A DNA stretch of 64,000 nucleotides from Elephas maximus indicus. Its lineage: Eukaryota > Chordata > Mammalia > Proboscidea > Elephantidae. The DNA lies in the NCBI RefSeq assembly GCF_024166365.1, contig NC_064839.1, positions 32,376,378 to 32,440,377 on the forward strand, written 5' to 3'. Below are positions 41,224 to 51,590 of the stretch, piece after piece; position 1 is the stretch's first letter; every line of letters begins with the position of its first letter. A model generated the notes under the pieces. That model was not told the origin of the DNA, did not search any database, and was given only the letters and a program-made list of their open reading frames with translations. Made by a program: the position numbers and the translations under genes.

Positions 41224-42030
41224 TGTGACTGGTTAAGATTGTGTGTCAGGTTGGCTGGGCCATGATTCTCGGTGCTTATATATGATCACCCCCATGATGG
41301 TATCTTCTGTAAGTAGCCAATCAGTTGAAAGTAAGTTTCCTTGGGCGTGTGGCCCGCATCAAAATATAAGTGGACCTTCTGGGTTTTCCCTGCTCTAGAT
41401 CCTGCAGTTGCCTCCTGTTCTTCTGATCTCCAATTCTTGGAACTTGTGCTAGTAGCTTATCTGTCGCTCTTGGATTCATGGATCTTCACAGCCTGTGAGC
41501 ATGAGCCCTGCTTTCCAACCTGCCACTCTTGGGTTCACCAGTCCCTGCAGCTATGTGAATCAGAAGCCTTGTAGTCTTGCCTGCTGATCTTGGGATTTGT
41601 CGATCTTCACGGCCTATGAACAAGAGCCCTGCTCTCCAAACTGCAGATCTTGGGTTTGCCAGCCCCTGTGGCTACATGAATCAAGAGAAGCCACTATCCT
41701 GATCCACGGACTTGGGATGTTCCAGCCTCTACAATCACATGAGCCATTTCCTTGATATAAATCTCTCTATATAAATCTCTAGGAAACCCTGGTGGCATAG
41801 TGGTTTAGTGCTACTGCTGCTAATCAAAGGGTTGGCAGTTCAAATCTGTCAGGTGCTCCTTGGAAACTCTATGGGGCAGTTCTACTCTGCCCTATAGGGT
41901 TCCTATGAGTCAGAATCAACTTGACGGCACTGGGTTTGGTATATATATATATATATATAAATCTCTCTCTCTATATATGTATTTATACGCTTTACTGGTT
42001 TTGCTTCTCTAGAGACCCCAGCCTAAGACA
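41224..42030 (+). mobile_element. Solo LTR inserted in RTE, itself split by a SINE
   Basis: Begins TGTGACTGG and ends CTAAGACA, flanked by CATGG at 41219-41223 and 42031-42035. Removing it rejoins the RTE sequence in register. Without the SINE the LTR is about 620 bp. The start 'tgtgtcaggttggctgggcc' and the end 'agagaccccagcctaagac' fit ERVL/MaLR LTRs. It carries two roughly 100-bp imperfect direct units (about 41468-41568 and 41589-41692). Confidence 0.88.
41781..41955 (+). mobile_element. AfroSINE, short form, inside the LTR, with TA tail
   Basis: Complete: 'ccctggtggcatagtggttt', 'ctccttggaaactctatgg', 'gacggcactgggtttgg', then a TA microsatellite tail. Flanked by TATAAATCTCT at 41770-41780 and 41956-41966. 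It is the innermost, hence youngest, layer of the nest. Confidence 0.92.
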
Positions 42031-42352
42031 CATGGACTGCTAGAAGAACAAACAAATCTGTCTTAGAAGAAGTATAGCCAGAATGCTCCTTAGAACAAGG
42101 AAGGCAAGACTTCATCTCACATACTTTGGACGTGTTATCAGTAGGGACGAGTCACTAGAGAAGGACATCGTGCTTGGTAAAGTGGAGGGTCAGCAAAAAA
42201 GAGGAAAACCCTCAACAAGATGAGTTGACACAGTGGCTACAACAATGGGCTCAAGCATAACAATGATTGTGAGGATAGTGCAGGACCGGGCAGTGTTTCG
42301 TTGTACAGAGTGTTGATATGAGTTGGAACTGACTTGACAGCACCTGACAACA
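42031..42352 (+). mobile_element. RTE LINE 3' end (right part of split copy)
   Basis: Continues from 'catggactgctagaagaac' through 'agaagtatagccagaatgc', 'ggacatcgtgcttggtaaag' and 'atgagttgacacagtggc' to the tail 'gacagcacctgacaacaa'. Confidence 0.92.
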
Positions 42353-42365
42353 AATATATATATAT

Positions 42366-42530
42366 GGAAACCCTGGTGGCATAGTGGTTAAGAGCTATGG
42401 ATGGCTGCTAACTATAAAGGTCAGCATTTCAAATCCACCTAGATGCTCCTTGGAAACCCTATGGGGCAGTTCTACTCTGTCCTATAGGGTCGCTATGAGT
42501 CAAAATTGACTTGACGGCAACAGGTTAGGG
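42366..42530 (+). mobile_element. AfroSINE, short form, directly after the RTE tail
   Basis: 'ccctggtggcatagtggtta' to 'gacttgacggcaacagg', flanked left by TA repeats and right by a longer TA/CA microsatellite. It probably inserted into the simple-sequence tail of the RTE copy. Confidence 0.92.
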
Positions 42531-42670
42531 ATATATATATATACACACATATATATATATATACACACATATATATATACACACATATATATATATTACA
42601 CACACATATACAGATATGTATATACACATATCTATATACTTGCTGTTTACCCCCCCCCCCACACACACAC
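42531..42670 (+). repeat. TA/CA microsatellite
   Basis: Alternating 'atatatatat' and 'acacacat' blocks, then a run of ten C and a CA run at 42660-42670. It begins exactly at the SINE tail. Confidence 0.9.
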
Positions 42671-42899
42671 TCATCTTCAACCCTGGCATCAGAATTACTA
42701 TCAGAGCGTGGGTGCTTGAGTAAGATGCTAGTTGTGGTGTTTGCGGACTGACAGCAGAATCAGCTGGGGAACTTGGAAAAGCACCACTGTCCGTGCTTCC
42801 CATTTCAGTTGGCCTGGATGAGGCCCAGGCTTTGGTATGTTTTAGAGACTTTTACACAGCTTCTTATATGCAAGCAGGATAAACAAAAAGTCCTATAGC

Positions 42900-43047
42900 A
42901 GGGGTTCTCAAAGTGTGGGCCCCAGTCTCAGCATCATCTTGGTACTTGTTATTTGAGCCCCTCCCAGACACACTGAACAAGCAGCTCCAGGGTGTTTGAA
43001 CAAGCTCTCCCTGTGAGCCTGGTGATGGTGTGTGAGAACCACTGCTC
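42900..43047. mobile_element. MER5A-type element, diverged
   Basis: Both termini are recognisable: 'aggggttctcaaagtgtgg' at the left and 'gagaaccactgctctac' at the right, with 'cagcatcatcttggtac' between. About 148 bp. Confidence 0.78.
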
Positions 43048-45457
43048 TACAGCACCCAAGACCCAATGCTTGTCCCCGCGGGATTGGGCTCAGTGTGGGG
43101 AGGTGGGGGGAGTTCCCTTCCTCCCTCCGGAGCCTGAGATACAGAATCTGCAGCTCTGACTGACGGCAGGAGCCCCAGGGTATATGTCACTGTTCTCCTG
43201 TTCTAAAAATTGCTACATCTGTACATGCACGAGCTAATAAAAATGTCTGCACCACAGGGTTGAGGGCTTTATTACACGCTGCTGTGTGCCCAATTGTTCC
43301 GTGTGGTCAGCCCCAGCACACATTCACCAAGGGCAGGCCGAGACCCTGGCTCCTCCACTTCTCCCTCATCTAGTCCTGAACTCCTCAGGGCATCTTCGCT
43401 GAAATCTCGTCTTCCACTAGCTCTCTGGGTTCTTTCTTCCTTCTCAAGGTCCCACCCGCTTCACTGTTCTCTTTATTCTCCCTCCTCCCATCCTTAGGCC
43501 CTATTTGGAACTTGTCACAGGTCAGCCTCTGTGACAGGGACAAAGCCCTACCTGCTCAGTCTCGGGCCAAAGCCCCATGACAGTTCAAGAGCTTGTGGTA
43601 GGGACAGCGGGGAGAGGAAGAGGTGACACCCTCAGAAAAACCAGGCAAGAAAGCAGGGCCAAAAAGAGGAGGCATCAAGAACATCTAACCTGTAAAAGGG
43701 GTGACAGGTGGAAAGGAGGAAGTAGGGTCCCAGCACCAGACAGACCTGCTACCCATCCAGGCTCCCTCTAATAAGCTCTATGACCTGATTACATTCTGTT
43801 TCTTAGATGCAGCTTACATATCTGTATAATAGGGGGAAAAAGACATCAGTCTGTTGGGAAAGTACTCAGCAATCTATCCAAACATTCCATGTTATGTTGT
43901 TGTTTTCCCAGGCTCATGCACTGCACTTTGCAATATATCTAGGAAGGGAGGAAGGGAAAGAGGAAGGAAGAAAAGGAGGGAAGAAGGGAGGGAGGGAAGG
44001 AAGGAGGGAAGGGAAGCCACACTGGATAAACACAACTGCAGACCCATTTCTCCACCCCTCTCTGGGATCTTTTTCCAAGTCCAGGGTGGGACACTCAGGA
44101 AGAATGTAAGAGTGATCTACACCTAACAGACCCAGTGTGGCTAGGGAGCCTTTTCAAGACATTGTGTGCAGGGGAATCCCAGGCCAACAATGGAAGCCCT
44201 TGGGGTGGGAAAGGGATGAAGAAAAGAGAGAGTGGAAAAAAAGCATGTGAGAGAGGACAAAAAGACAGTGTGGTAATGATAAGGCAACAGCAGTAATAAC
44301 AGCTTGCATTTGCCCAGGGCCTCTATGTGCCAGGCGTGAAGCTAGAGGTTTCCTGTGAAGCCGAGACTCAAAGAAGCTTGACGGAGGACACAGAGCCGGT
44401 GAGTCTAGGGCTGGTCTCCCACCCTGGAGTGTCCCGGGTACTGTATCGTGATGGTGGTGCTGGTCCCACACTGGTCTGTGCCTCCTGTTCTCAGAGTCTC
44501 CTGCTAAAATGCAAGTACATCCTTCAGTGTCTTTGTCCTTATCAGTTAAATGGCAGTGATAATACCCACTCCCACTCTGTTGTCGCAAGGGTTAAATGCA
44601 TCGATCTACGTGTAGAACTTAACACAAAGCTGGAAACCTAACAAGAGCTCAATAAATGATAGTTGTGATGAGAAAGAAGATGAGGAGGAGGAGGAGGAGC
44701 TGGGACGTTTCCATTCACCGGCAAAGCCTCAACACGTATCCAGAGCTGGCACCTCACTGGTGCTTGTTGAAGGCATCAGGTCTGAAGGCCCCAGGCCTCT
44801 GTCTGCCTGACCCTGAGTCAGCCCCAGCCTTCCCCACTTTGGGGCCCTGAGTTCAGTCATGGTCTGGCCAGCCTCAGGGCATGGCTCGCAGCCTCTCCTG
44901 CCACCAGGCCCCATGTTAGCGCTCTTGTACCATTTGTGGACTGATGCCCTCTCCACTAGGAGCCACCATAGAGCTACTGCTTACTACAGGGACTCTTGAG
45001 GTTCCAGCCCCAAGGCAGAATCTCAGGGAGAAGTCACAGAGGTGGGCCCACTTCCTTTCCCCACGGGAAAGGCCCACAGACTCTGCAACCGGTGCAGATG
45101 ATTGATGGGAAGTCCAGCTGTCAATCTCCTGAGCCTCAGTTTCCTCTCCTATTAAATGGAGGTAGTAATGGCTCCCTCCCCAGGTGTCCAAAGGAGTCAG
45201 TGAGTTGGGGTACACCAAGCTCAGCAAATGGAGGCCCGTTCGCCCTCCTCCTGCTTCAAGCACACAGTCACTTGCATAGACGTGACCTCACTCAGTGCCT
45301 GGGGTACTGAGTCTTACCCCATGTGCTGACTGTCCTCATTTCCCCTGCAGATCCATTCTTCACCCACTCAGGGCCCCCGGATGCTGACCGTATGAGCGAC
45401 ATCACAGAACCCGCTCGCTGGAGCTTTCAGTCAGTGCACCAAGAGGAGGCACTGTAT
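43048..45457. other. No gene; GGAA array and MIR/L2-like fragments
   Basis: 43938-44013 is an imperfect GGAA/GGGA array. 44295-44400 and 44530-44690 look like MIR arms ('ttgcccagggcctctatgtgcc', 'caataaatgatagttgtg'). Frames at 43294-45310 on both strands overlap heavily and show no domain. Confidence 0.4.
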
Positions 45458-46032
45458 CAGTGGCATCACTAGGGGGGTGTAGGGGTGCGGACCTCACCAG
45501 GTTACACTGTCAGAGGGGGTGGTGCCAAAATGACTGTCTATGTTTGTCAGTGTTTCAGCAGAAATCTATTATTTTTTATAAAAATATCCCTGTAGTTAGT
45601 TATAACAACGAAAACATTTTTTGTAAGCCCAGCTTACATGTATCAATATACCTATAAGGCTAAAACTCTACACTAATTTATTTTGTAAACCTTCTAATGC
45701 GCTCCAGTCAGAGCGGCCATTATCACCCAATTACAATGAAGCTCTGAATCACGTGGTTTCGCCTGCACCCTACAAGCTAGGCTGTTGCTTTCATTGCTGC
45801 CGCTGTTTATACAGTTGCTAATTTTGTCAGATTCTCTGGTGTTTGAGCTACAATATTGTGGTAAGTAGTATTTGTGAACCTATATCAGTAACTTTTGAGA
45901 ATGAAGTAGTAATCAAAGGAAAAGAAGGAGAAATACGGGAATCATGATTTACGAGTAACGTTACTACAAAAAACATTACTAAGGTTCTATGTGATCTGGT
46001 ATGGGAGGAGGTCTATGGGGGGTGATGCCATG
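45458..46032 (+). mobile_element. Candidate non-autonomous hAT-type transposon, copy 2
   Basis: Aligns by eye at roughly 80 percent along its length with 36213-36833. Shared words include 'cctgtagttagttataacaac', 'gcccagcttacatgtatcaa', 'agtagtatttgtgaacc' and 'aaaaaacattactaagg'. The left end reads CAGTGGCATCAC and the inverted right end at 46021-46032 reads CATGGCATCACC, a near match. No convincing 8-bp duplication was found, so the right edge is uncertain. Confidence 0.62.
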
Positions 46033-46134
46033 AGTGAGCCTCACTCACTAATAAGTCATTTAAAACATGAGTTTTTGTGTTAAAGCAAACAGCTATCCAG
46101 AGGAGTAGAAGACAAAAACCATGTGATTTTTTTT

Positions 46135-46320
46135 TTTTTTAAGATAAAAGGACAACACAGAGCTTCTATAAAGAGTGATGGAAAAATTTGGGAACAGATA
46201 AGGATGAATATTGAACAGCATGATGAATGTGCTTAATGTCACTGAACTATACTTGTGAAAGTTGTTAAAATGTCAAATATTTTGTTGCCTGTATGTTTTA
46301 CTGGATTTATATATGGGTTA
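46135..46320 (+). mobile_element. L1M 3'-UTR end
   Basis: Typical old L1 3' text: 'gatgaatgtgcttaatgtcac', 'actgaactatacttgtg', 'gttgttaaaatgtcaaat', 'gtatgttttactgg'. It follows a T tract at 46128-46140. Confidence 0.7.
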
Positions 46321-46324
46321 TATC

Positions 46325-46514
46325 CAAAAACCAAACCAGCTGCCGTCCAGCCTATTCTGACTCATGGCGACCCCTTGTGTTGCAAAGTAGAACTGTGCTC
46401 TATAGGGTTTTCAAGGCTGTGACCTTTTGGAAACAAATCACCAGACCTTTCTTCTGAGGCACCTCTGGGTGAGTTCGAACCACCAACCTTTCAGTTAGTA
46501 GGTAAGCACTTTAT
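46325..46514 (-). mobile_element. AfroSINE, long form, antisense
   Basis: Reverse tail 'aaaaaccaaaccagctgccg', 'gctctatagggttttcaagg', middle 'aaacaaatcaccagacc', head 'cagttagtaggtaagcac', then an A tract. Confidence 0.88.
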
Positions 46515-47197
46515 TAAAAAAAAAAAAAAATGTGCTTGGGGTGATACCCTTGGACTCTTGGAGGTCTGAGTTCACCCCCCCACTGACTTAGGAATAATTG
46601 ATGGGACGTTCGACAGAGTTGAGCAGGATTATCCAGGTAATTCAGGTGTATTGTTTTGTTTCACTCTTGAGATGAGGCCACAGAATTTGAGAGCTATTCT
46701 ATGAATTGCCCTGTGTTACCAAGTGAGTGAAGGATGAGAACTCAGACAAGCTGCTGGCCAGCTAGTAAAAACACACTTGCCTCTGAATTCCCTTTCTTAG
46801 TGTTAATAAAAAGAGACAAGTGAATGACCTAAATGTACCTCATCTGACCTGTCAAGCCATTTCTCCCCACAGCAAGTACGCCTCGCTTCTGAAATAATAG
46901 GTTACACCACGTAATTGTTACTTTGGTAAAACGTTCAGGGAGGGGTTCAGTAGATATCAAATGGCATCAAAATTACACGCAGTTATCAGCATTTAGGACG
47001 CTCCGACAGCCCCACAAATTCCAAATCTGATTTAGTTATGCCCCAAACGTGGCAACCTAAACTGAAGGTCAATGCCGTAGCAGGGGTCCTTGGTGCCATC
47101 TGCATCAAACGTGTCCACCTCCACCCACCCTCTGCTACCTCCTCTCTATGGAGTCATCTCCCCTTTTCCCCCAACCCTGAGTCCCTCGGAGGTGCAG
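46515..47197. other. No gene; single-copy block
   Basis: 46845-47050 is repeat-free with words such as 'ccacgtaattgttactttgg' and 'aatctgatttagttatgcc'. 46665-46740 may be an MIR-like arm. No coding signal. Confidence 0.35.
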
Positions 47198-47392
47198 ACT
47201 CTTAAGTGCTTGGCTGCTAACCGAAAGGTTGGCAGTTCCAGTCCACCCAGAAGCATCTCGGAAGAAAGGCCTGGCTACCTAGTTCTGAAAAATCAGCCCT
47301 TGAAAGCCCTATGGAGCACAGTTCTACTCTGATGTGCACACATTGGGTCATCATGAGTCAAAATCAACTTGATGGCACTGATTTGGTTTTTA
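47198..47392 (+). mobile_element. AfroSINE, long form
   Basis: 'aagtgcttggctgctaacc', 'ggaagaaaggcctggctacc', 'gaaaaatcagcccttgaaag' and the tail 'gtcaaaatcaacttgatgg'. The first bases of the head are missing. Confidence 0.9.
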
Positions 47393-47940
47393 TTATCCAC
47401 CCCCCAAACCCTGGCCAACTCTGAATGAACGTCAAGACTCAGTTTACACGGCAACCCCTTGCAAACGCCTTCCTTGACACCTCTCTTGTGTTTATGCTAT
47501 CTCTTCTGTATTTACTCATTAACTCATGCAGCCACTCCATAAATATGTAGTGACTTTATTCAGCCCAGCACTGGGCAAGGCTCAGAGGACACAGTGGAGA
47601 ATGTAGAGACACAATCTGTGCCCTCGCAGAATTCAGAGTCTGCTGTTCCCCAGTTCCTTGTATCTCTCTCTCGGTGGGTGGTTCACACTGAACTCCACTG
47701 GCCTGTCTCCATCTTGGTCTCCGCAGTTGAGTGGAGCCCCTCAAAGCCATGCCCTGCTTATCTTTATATTCCTAGGGCATAGGATGGAACCTGGCCCAGA
47801 ACAGCTATTTTAATAAACATGTAAGTGAGTAGTGAGTGGGTGAGATAGCCAGAATGGTGTCTGCTTACAATGGTGTTTCAAGTGATCTGTACGGTGAACC
47901 ATGTCTTCTGGTTGTTTCTATTAAAAAAAAAGAAAAAGAA
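47393..47940 (+). repeat. L2-type fragment
   Basis: 47510-47640 has 'gtgactttattcagcccagc', 'aggacacagtggagaatg' and 'cagaattcagagtctg'. 47735-47830 ends like an L2 3' end ('cattttaataaacatg'-like text). There is no gene in the interval. Confidence 0.5.
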
Positions 47941-48125
47941 AAACTTTGTCATCGAGTCAATTTCGACCCATAGCAACCCTATAGAGCAGAGTAGAATTGC
48001 CCCCAAAGGGTTTCCAAGGCTGTGTAGACTGCCATATCTTTCCCCCACAGAGCCGTGAGCCGCTTTGAAACATTGAGCTTTCAGTTAGCAGCCAAACTCT
48101 TAACCACTGCACCACCAGGGCTCCT
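47941..48125 (-). mobile_element. AfroSINE, long form, antisense
   Basis: Reverse tail 'actttgtcatcgagtcaatt', 'ccctatagagcagagtagaa', a shortened middle, head 'cagttagcagccaaactc', ending 'ccaccagggctcctc'. Confidence 0.88.
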
Positions 48126-49534
48126 CTATACTTTCCCAAATTTCCACTCAGGAGGCCCACAAGGAGCAGAGCTACTTCTCCATCAAAGAGAGTCGGCAGC
48201 AACTGGCTGGGGAAGGAATTTCCCCACAGCCCCCAGCAGTGCAGGCTCTTGAGCCTCGGTGGAGCAGGCCAGTAAAGGGCTCCAAGGCAGTGCCTAATGG
48301 AATGCTTCTGATTAGAAAGTGGCAAAGAGCTCTCAGAACCCACTGGCCTTAATTACATGAAGTAAACACCTCCTCAGGTATAGCCAGGGAAGCCTGTTGG
48401 AGTTGAATTTGCTCCCAGCCCTCCTACCTGCCCACTGACCAGCAGGAGTAGATACAAGAGCAACACCTGCCGAATGGAAACGCTAAGGAAACTGCCCGTC
48501 CACCTGTTTGGGACGGCGGGGTTGTGTGTGATTCTGCGGCATCAATTTCTAATTTATACTCCTGTTCCCAGTATCCTTACATGAATCTCCAGAGACAGTA
48601 GTCACCTCAAAATCCCAATGTGCTTCTGAAACCTCAAAACTTGTTAGGAGTTATGGATCAGCTCCAGAGGGACCAGGCCTCACCACCGAGCCCACAGCTG
48701 TCTACAGGGAGGGCTTCAATCCTCACAGCCACCAATCACACAAGGAGCCCAAGGGGGCGGTGGGGACCCACAGCAGTAGCACCCACTCCTTTCCTTCTGC
48801 TTGTCAGCCCTCCTTCTCCCTGGCCCCTCGATGTCCAATCCAGAAGATTCCCAGCCCCAGATCAGCCTCCACCACTCACTCACTCACTCTCTCTTCTTGC
48901 TCCAGGACTTCCACACCCACCTCTGCTCATAGCTGACCCCACCCCAGACCAGCAGCATCTCTGAATGCTCCCCAAATTGAAATGCTCAAGGACATGTGCA
49001 GACCTGTGTCTTTTCTCTCACAATCCTCCTCCACCCCTGAGCTCACCACACCCAGTCACACCCGCAAACGCACACACGTGCACACATGAACACACGCACA
49101 GGTACCTGCACTCCCACTCGCAATCCTTAGCACTTGTTTTTATTAGGTTGCCATAGTTTTGATTGGCCAAGACTTTGGGAAAGGGAGTATGAAGAGACCC
49201 CCCCCAGTGAATCCCCTGGGTTACAAGCATAACCCCCTCCCCCTCCCCCTCCCCAACCCTTCCCGATATGTAGCAGCGCCCAATCCACCGAAGTGTTTGT
49301 GGTCATTTACCTCGGCCTAGCTCACTGACCCCTTCTTTGCTTGTTGGTTTAGCAGCATGAGGAACCCACCGTTTCCAGGGGATGTTTTGCTTTCGGCTCC
49401 TAAACCCTGTGTCTGCGTTCCCCGGTAGAAGTATTCCTCCCTGGGGCGCCAGGACCCCTCTGTGTAGAATATTAAAAATAGCTTTTGCATAGAATGGCCT
49501 AGAGCCATTTACATAAATTAGCACACTTGGACAG
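48126..49534. other. No gene; simple-sequence patches
   Basis: 48880-48900 has CACT repeats, 49060-49105 is CA/AC-rich and 49225-49255 is a CCCCCT run. A 114-codon frame at 48620-48964 is proline/serine-rich with no recognisable domain. Confidence 0.4.
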
Positions 49535-49686
49535 AGTCCCTGGGTGGGACAGTTAACATGCTCAGCTTCGAACTGAAATGTTGGAGGTTCAAGTCCACCC
49601 CAAGGCATCTCGGAAGAAAGCCTTGGCAGCCTGCTTCCGAAACCCAGCCATTGGAAACCCTACGGAGCACCGTTCTACTCTGACGC
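49535..49686 (+). mobile_element. AfroSINE, long form, 3'-truncated
   Basis: Head 'agtccctgggtgggacag', middle 'ggaagaaagccttggcagcc', ending at 'caccgttctactctgacgcg'. The RTE-like tail is missing, which is unusual for a retroposed SINE and suggests a later deletion. Confidence 0.85.
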
Positions 49687-49986
49687 GTCCCTCTAGGCCT
49701 AGGCCTTTGGTGGTGCCCTTTACTGTCCCAGACAGACAGCCCTTTGAACTTCTAGGGCCCGTAATTCATTTGCCTTCACGCCCCTTTTCTCTTCAGGCCC
49801 CGACATTGCAGAGCTTATAGGAGCAAAATGTTCTCTTCCTGTTTTGCCGGGAACTCAGACTCCTGGGCTCAGCGAATCACCTGGAAGGGCCTCCTCTTGC
49901 AACAGCTACAGCCCCTGGTCCCTGATTCCCAGCCTCACTAGGAGGCCAAGGCTGACACCAGCAGGCACATCCCTTGGGGCTGGGTT

Positions 49987-50240
49987 GAATCCAGGACTTC
50001 AAACCGGTTCATTCTGGTTTGAACCCCTGCTCAGAATTTACATTTCTGATTCAGATATATACTGAATCAGAATCTACATTTTAACAAGATTCCCAGGTGA
50101 TTCTTATGTATAATGAATTTTGAGAACCACTGCTCTACTAGTGGTTCTCAGAATTGGTCCCTAACCAGCAGCGTTAACACCTGGGAACTTGTTGGAAATG
50201 CAAATTCTCAGCAAGAGTTTGAACAGGAACAGAGCAGTTC
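49987..50240. mobile_element. Two adjoining MER5-like elements
   Basis: 49990-50130 ends 'tttgagaaccactgctcta'. Immediately after, at about 50140, another begins 'tagtggttctcagaattgg' and runs through 'cacctgggaacttg' and 'gaaatgcaaattctcagc'. They lie end to end with matching termini touching. Confidence 0.7.
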
Positions 50241-50349
50241 CAAGCCCTGGTTGAATCCCAGATGGAGCTGGCAGATAAAGCGCCTTCACAAAGCCCTAAA
50301 GCCTCCTCCCCACGCCCTTTCAAATGAAGAGTCCCTCCTCCTAATATAT

Positions 50350-50800
50350 TAATTCAAATGAAATATTAATAGCTGGCCCCCATTATTTATTGGCTGTTTT
50401 TGGAGAATGAAATATTGAGCTCCAAAGAGGAATCCATTTCTACAAGCCCTTCCTTTCCTGGGCCGGATTGATTCGTGTCACATAATAAAGAGATAAGCTT
50501 ATCAGCTACATCAGTTCAAAGACATTTGCTGTAAATGTTGATTCTGAACCAATAAGAAGATTATAAGCACTGTCATAAAATATCCTTCCCGGATGTAAAT
50601 TATTCAAAGCCCTTCTCGGGCAGACGCGGCATCTCATGCCCCAGTGATCCCCACTCTACGCAACACATTTCATTTATTAAAGCCAGAGAGCCCTCTGTTG
50701 ATAAAGCCCCCTAAATAAATGATAGCCTTCATGGCCTTCTTCCAAATTATTTCCATGATTGGAATTAGAAAGGCTTGTGCCCTAGGCATCAAGAAGCGCT
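50350..50800. other. Single-copy AT-rich block, candidate conserved element
   Basis: No repeat is recognised. It contains a perfect palindrome GATAAGCTTATC at 50492-50503 (two head-to-head GATA words), 'cattatttattggctg' and 'gcggcatctcatgccc'. It holds retained CpGs ('gggccggattgattcgtg', 'gcagacgcggc'). A regulatory element is plausible and unproven. Confidence 0.35.
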
Positions 50801-51129
50801 GCCTCTGTAAGCCATGAGAATGTCTTCATCAGGAAGCTCGGCTCCGAGCACTAGTCAGGGACCCAGTCTGAAGTGCAGGGTGTTGAGAGCCAGTGTGGAG
50901 ACAAGGTCCTGAAGGGTCAGTTTTCCACTGATTGAGCTGCAAGGTGAAGAGTGAAATGCAATGAAAGGGCCTGGAGTCCAAACCTCTGTGCTTTGCCCCC
51001 CAGGCTCAGCCTGACCCTGGGCATGTCATTCAACCTCTCCAACACTGACTGTCCTACAGGAAGGGTGGGAGTGCACAGAGGCTGGCACATAGTAGGTCCT
51101 CAGCAAATATCTCTAACGGGATCACTGAC
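50801..51129. other. No gene; MIR 3' end
   Basis: 51010-51110 is MIR-like ('gcatgtcattcaacctctcc', 'gcacatagtaggtcctcag'). Confidence 0.55.
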
Positions 51130-51590
51130 TGTGATGTTCAGTTGTGTCCCCCCAGAAGATATGTTGAAGTCCTGACTCCAGAAACTGCATATGACCTTGT
51201 TTGGAATAGGGTCTTTAATGATGTTATTTGTTCACATGAGATCATATTGGAGTAGGGTGGGTCCTAATCGAATATGACTGGTGTTATTATAAAAGAGGAA
51301 GAAAGACACAGAGAAAGAGGCATACAGAGGGGAGGTGGGCATGTGAAGACAGAGGCAGAGATCGGAACGATGCTTCTACAAGCCAAGGAATGCCAAGGAT
51401 CACCACAATCTACCAAAAGCTGCAAGAGGCAGGGAAGGATCTTCCCCCTAGAGCCTTCAGAGAGGGGATGGCTCTGACAACACCTTGAATTCAGACTTGC
51501 AGCTCCCAGAACTGTAAGACAATATGTTCTTGCTGTTTTAAGCTAACGAATTTGTGGTACTTTGTTACCATAGTCCCAGGAAAGAATACA
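51130..51590 (+). mobile_element. MLT1-type LTR
   Basis: Sense-strand MaLR LTR: 'gttgtgtccccccagaagat', 'atgttgaagtcctgac', 'tttaatgatgttatttg', 'cttgcagctcccagaactg', 'gtggtactttgttacc'. Solo, with no internal viral sequence and no clean target duplication. Confidence 0.8.

Noticed and set aside
42525..42803. Tyrosine/isoleucine/valine-rich minus-strand frame
   Set aside because: Translation of the TA/CA microsatellite.
43807..44126. Glycine/lysine/arginine-rich frames over the GGAA array
   Set aside because: Product of the purine microsatellite.
48620..48964. Proline-rich 114-codon frame
   Set aside because: Low-complexity C-rich sequence with CACT repeats, and no domain.
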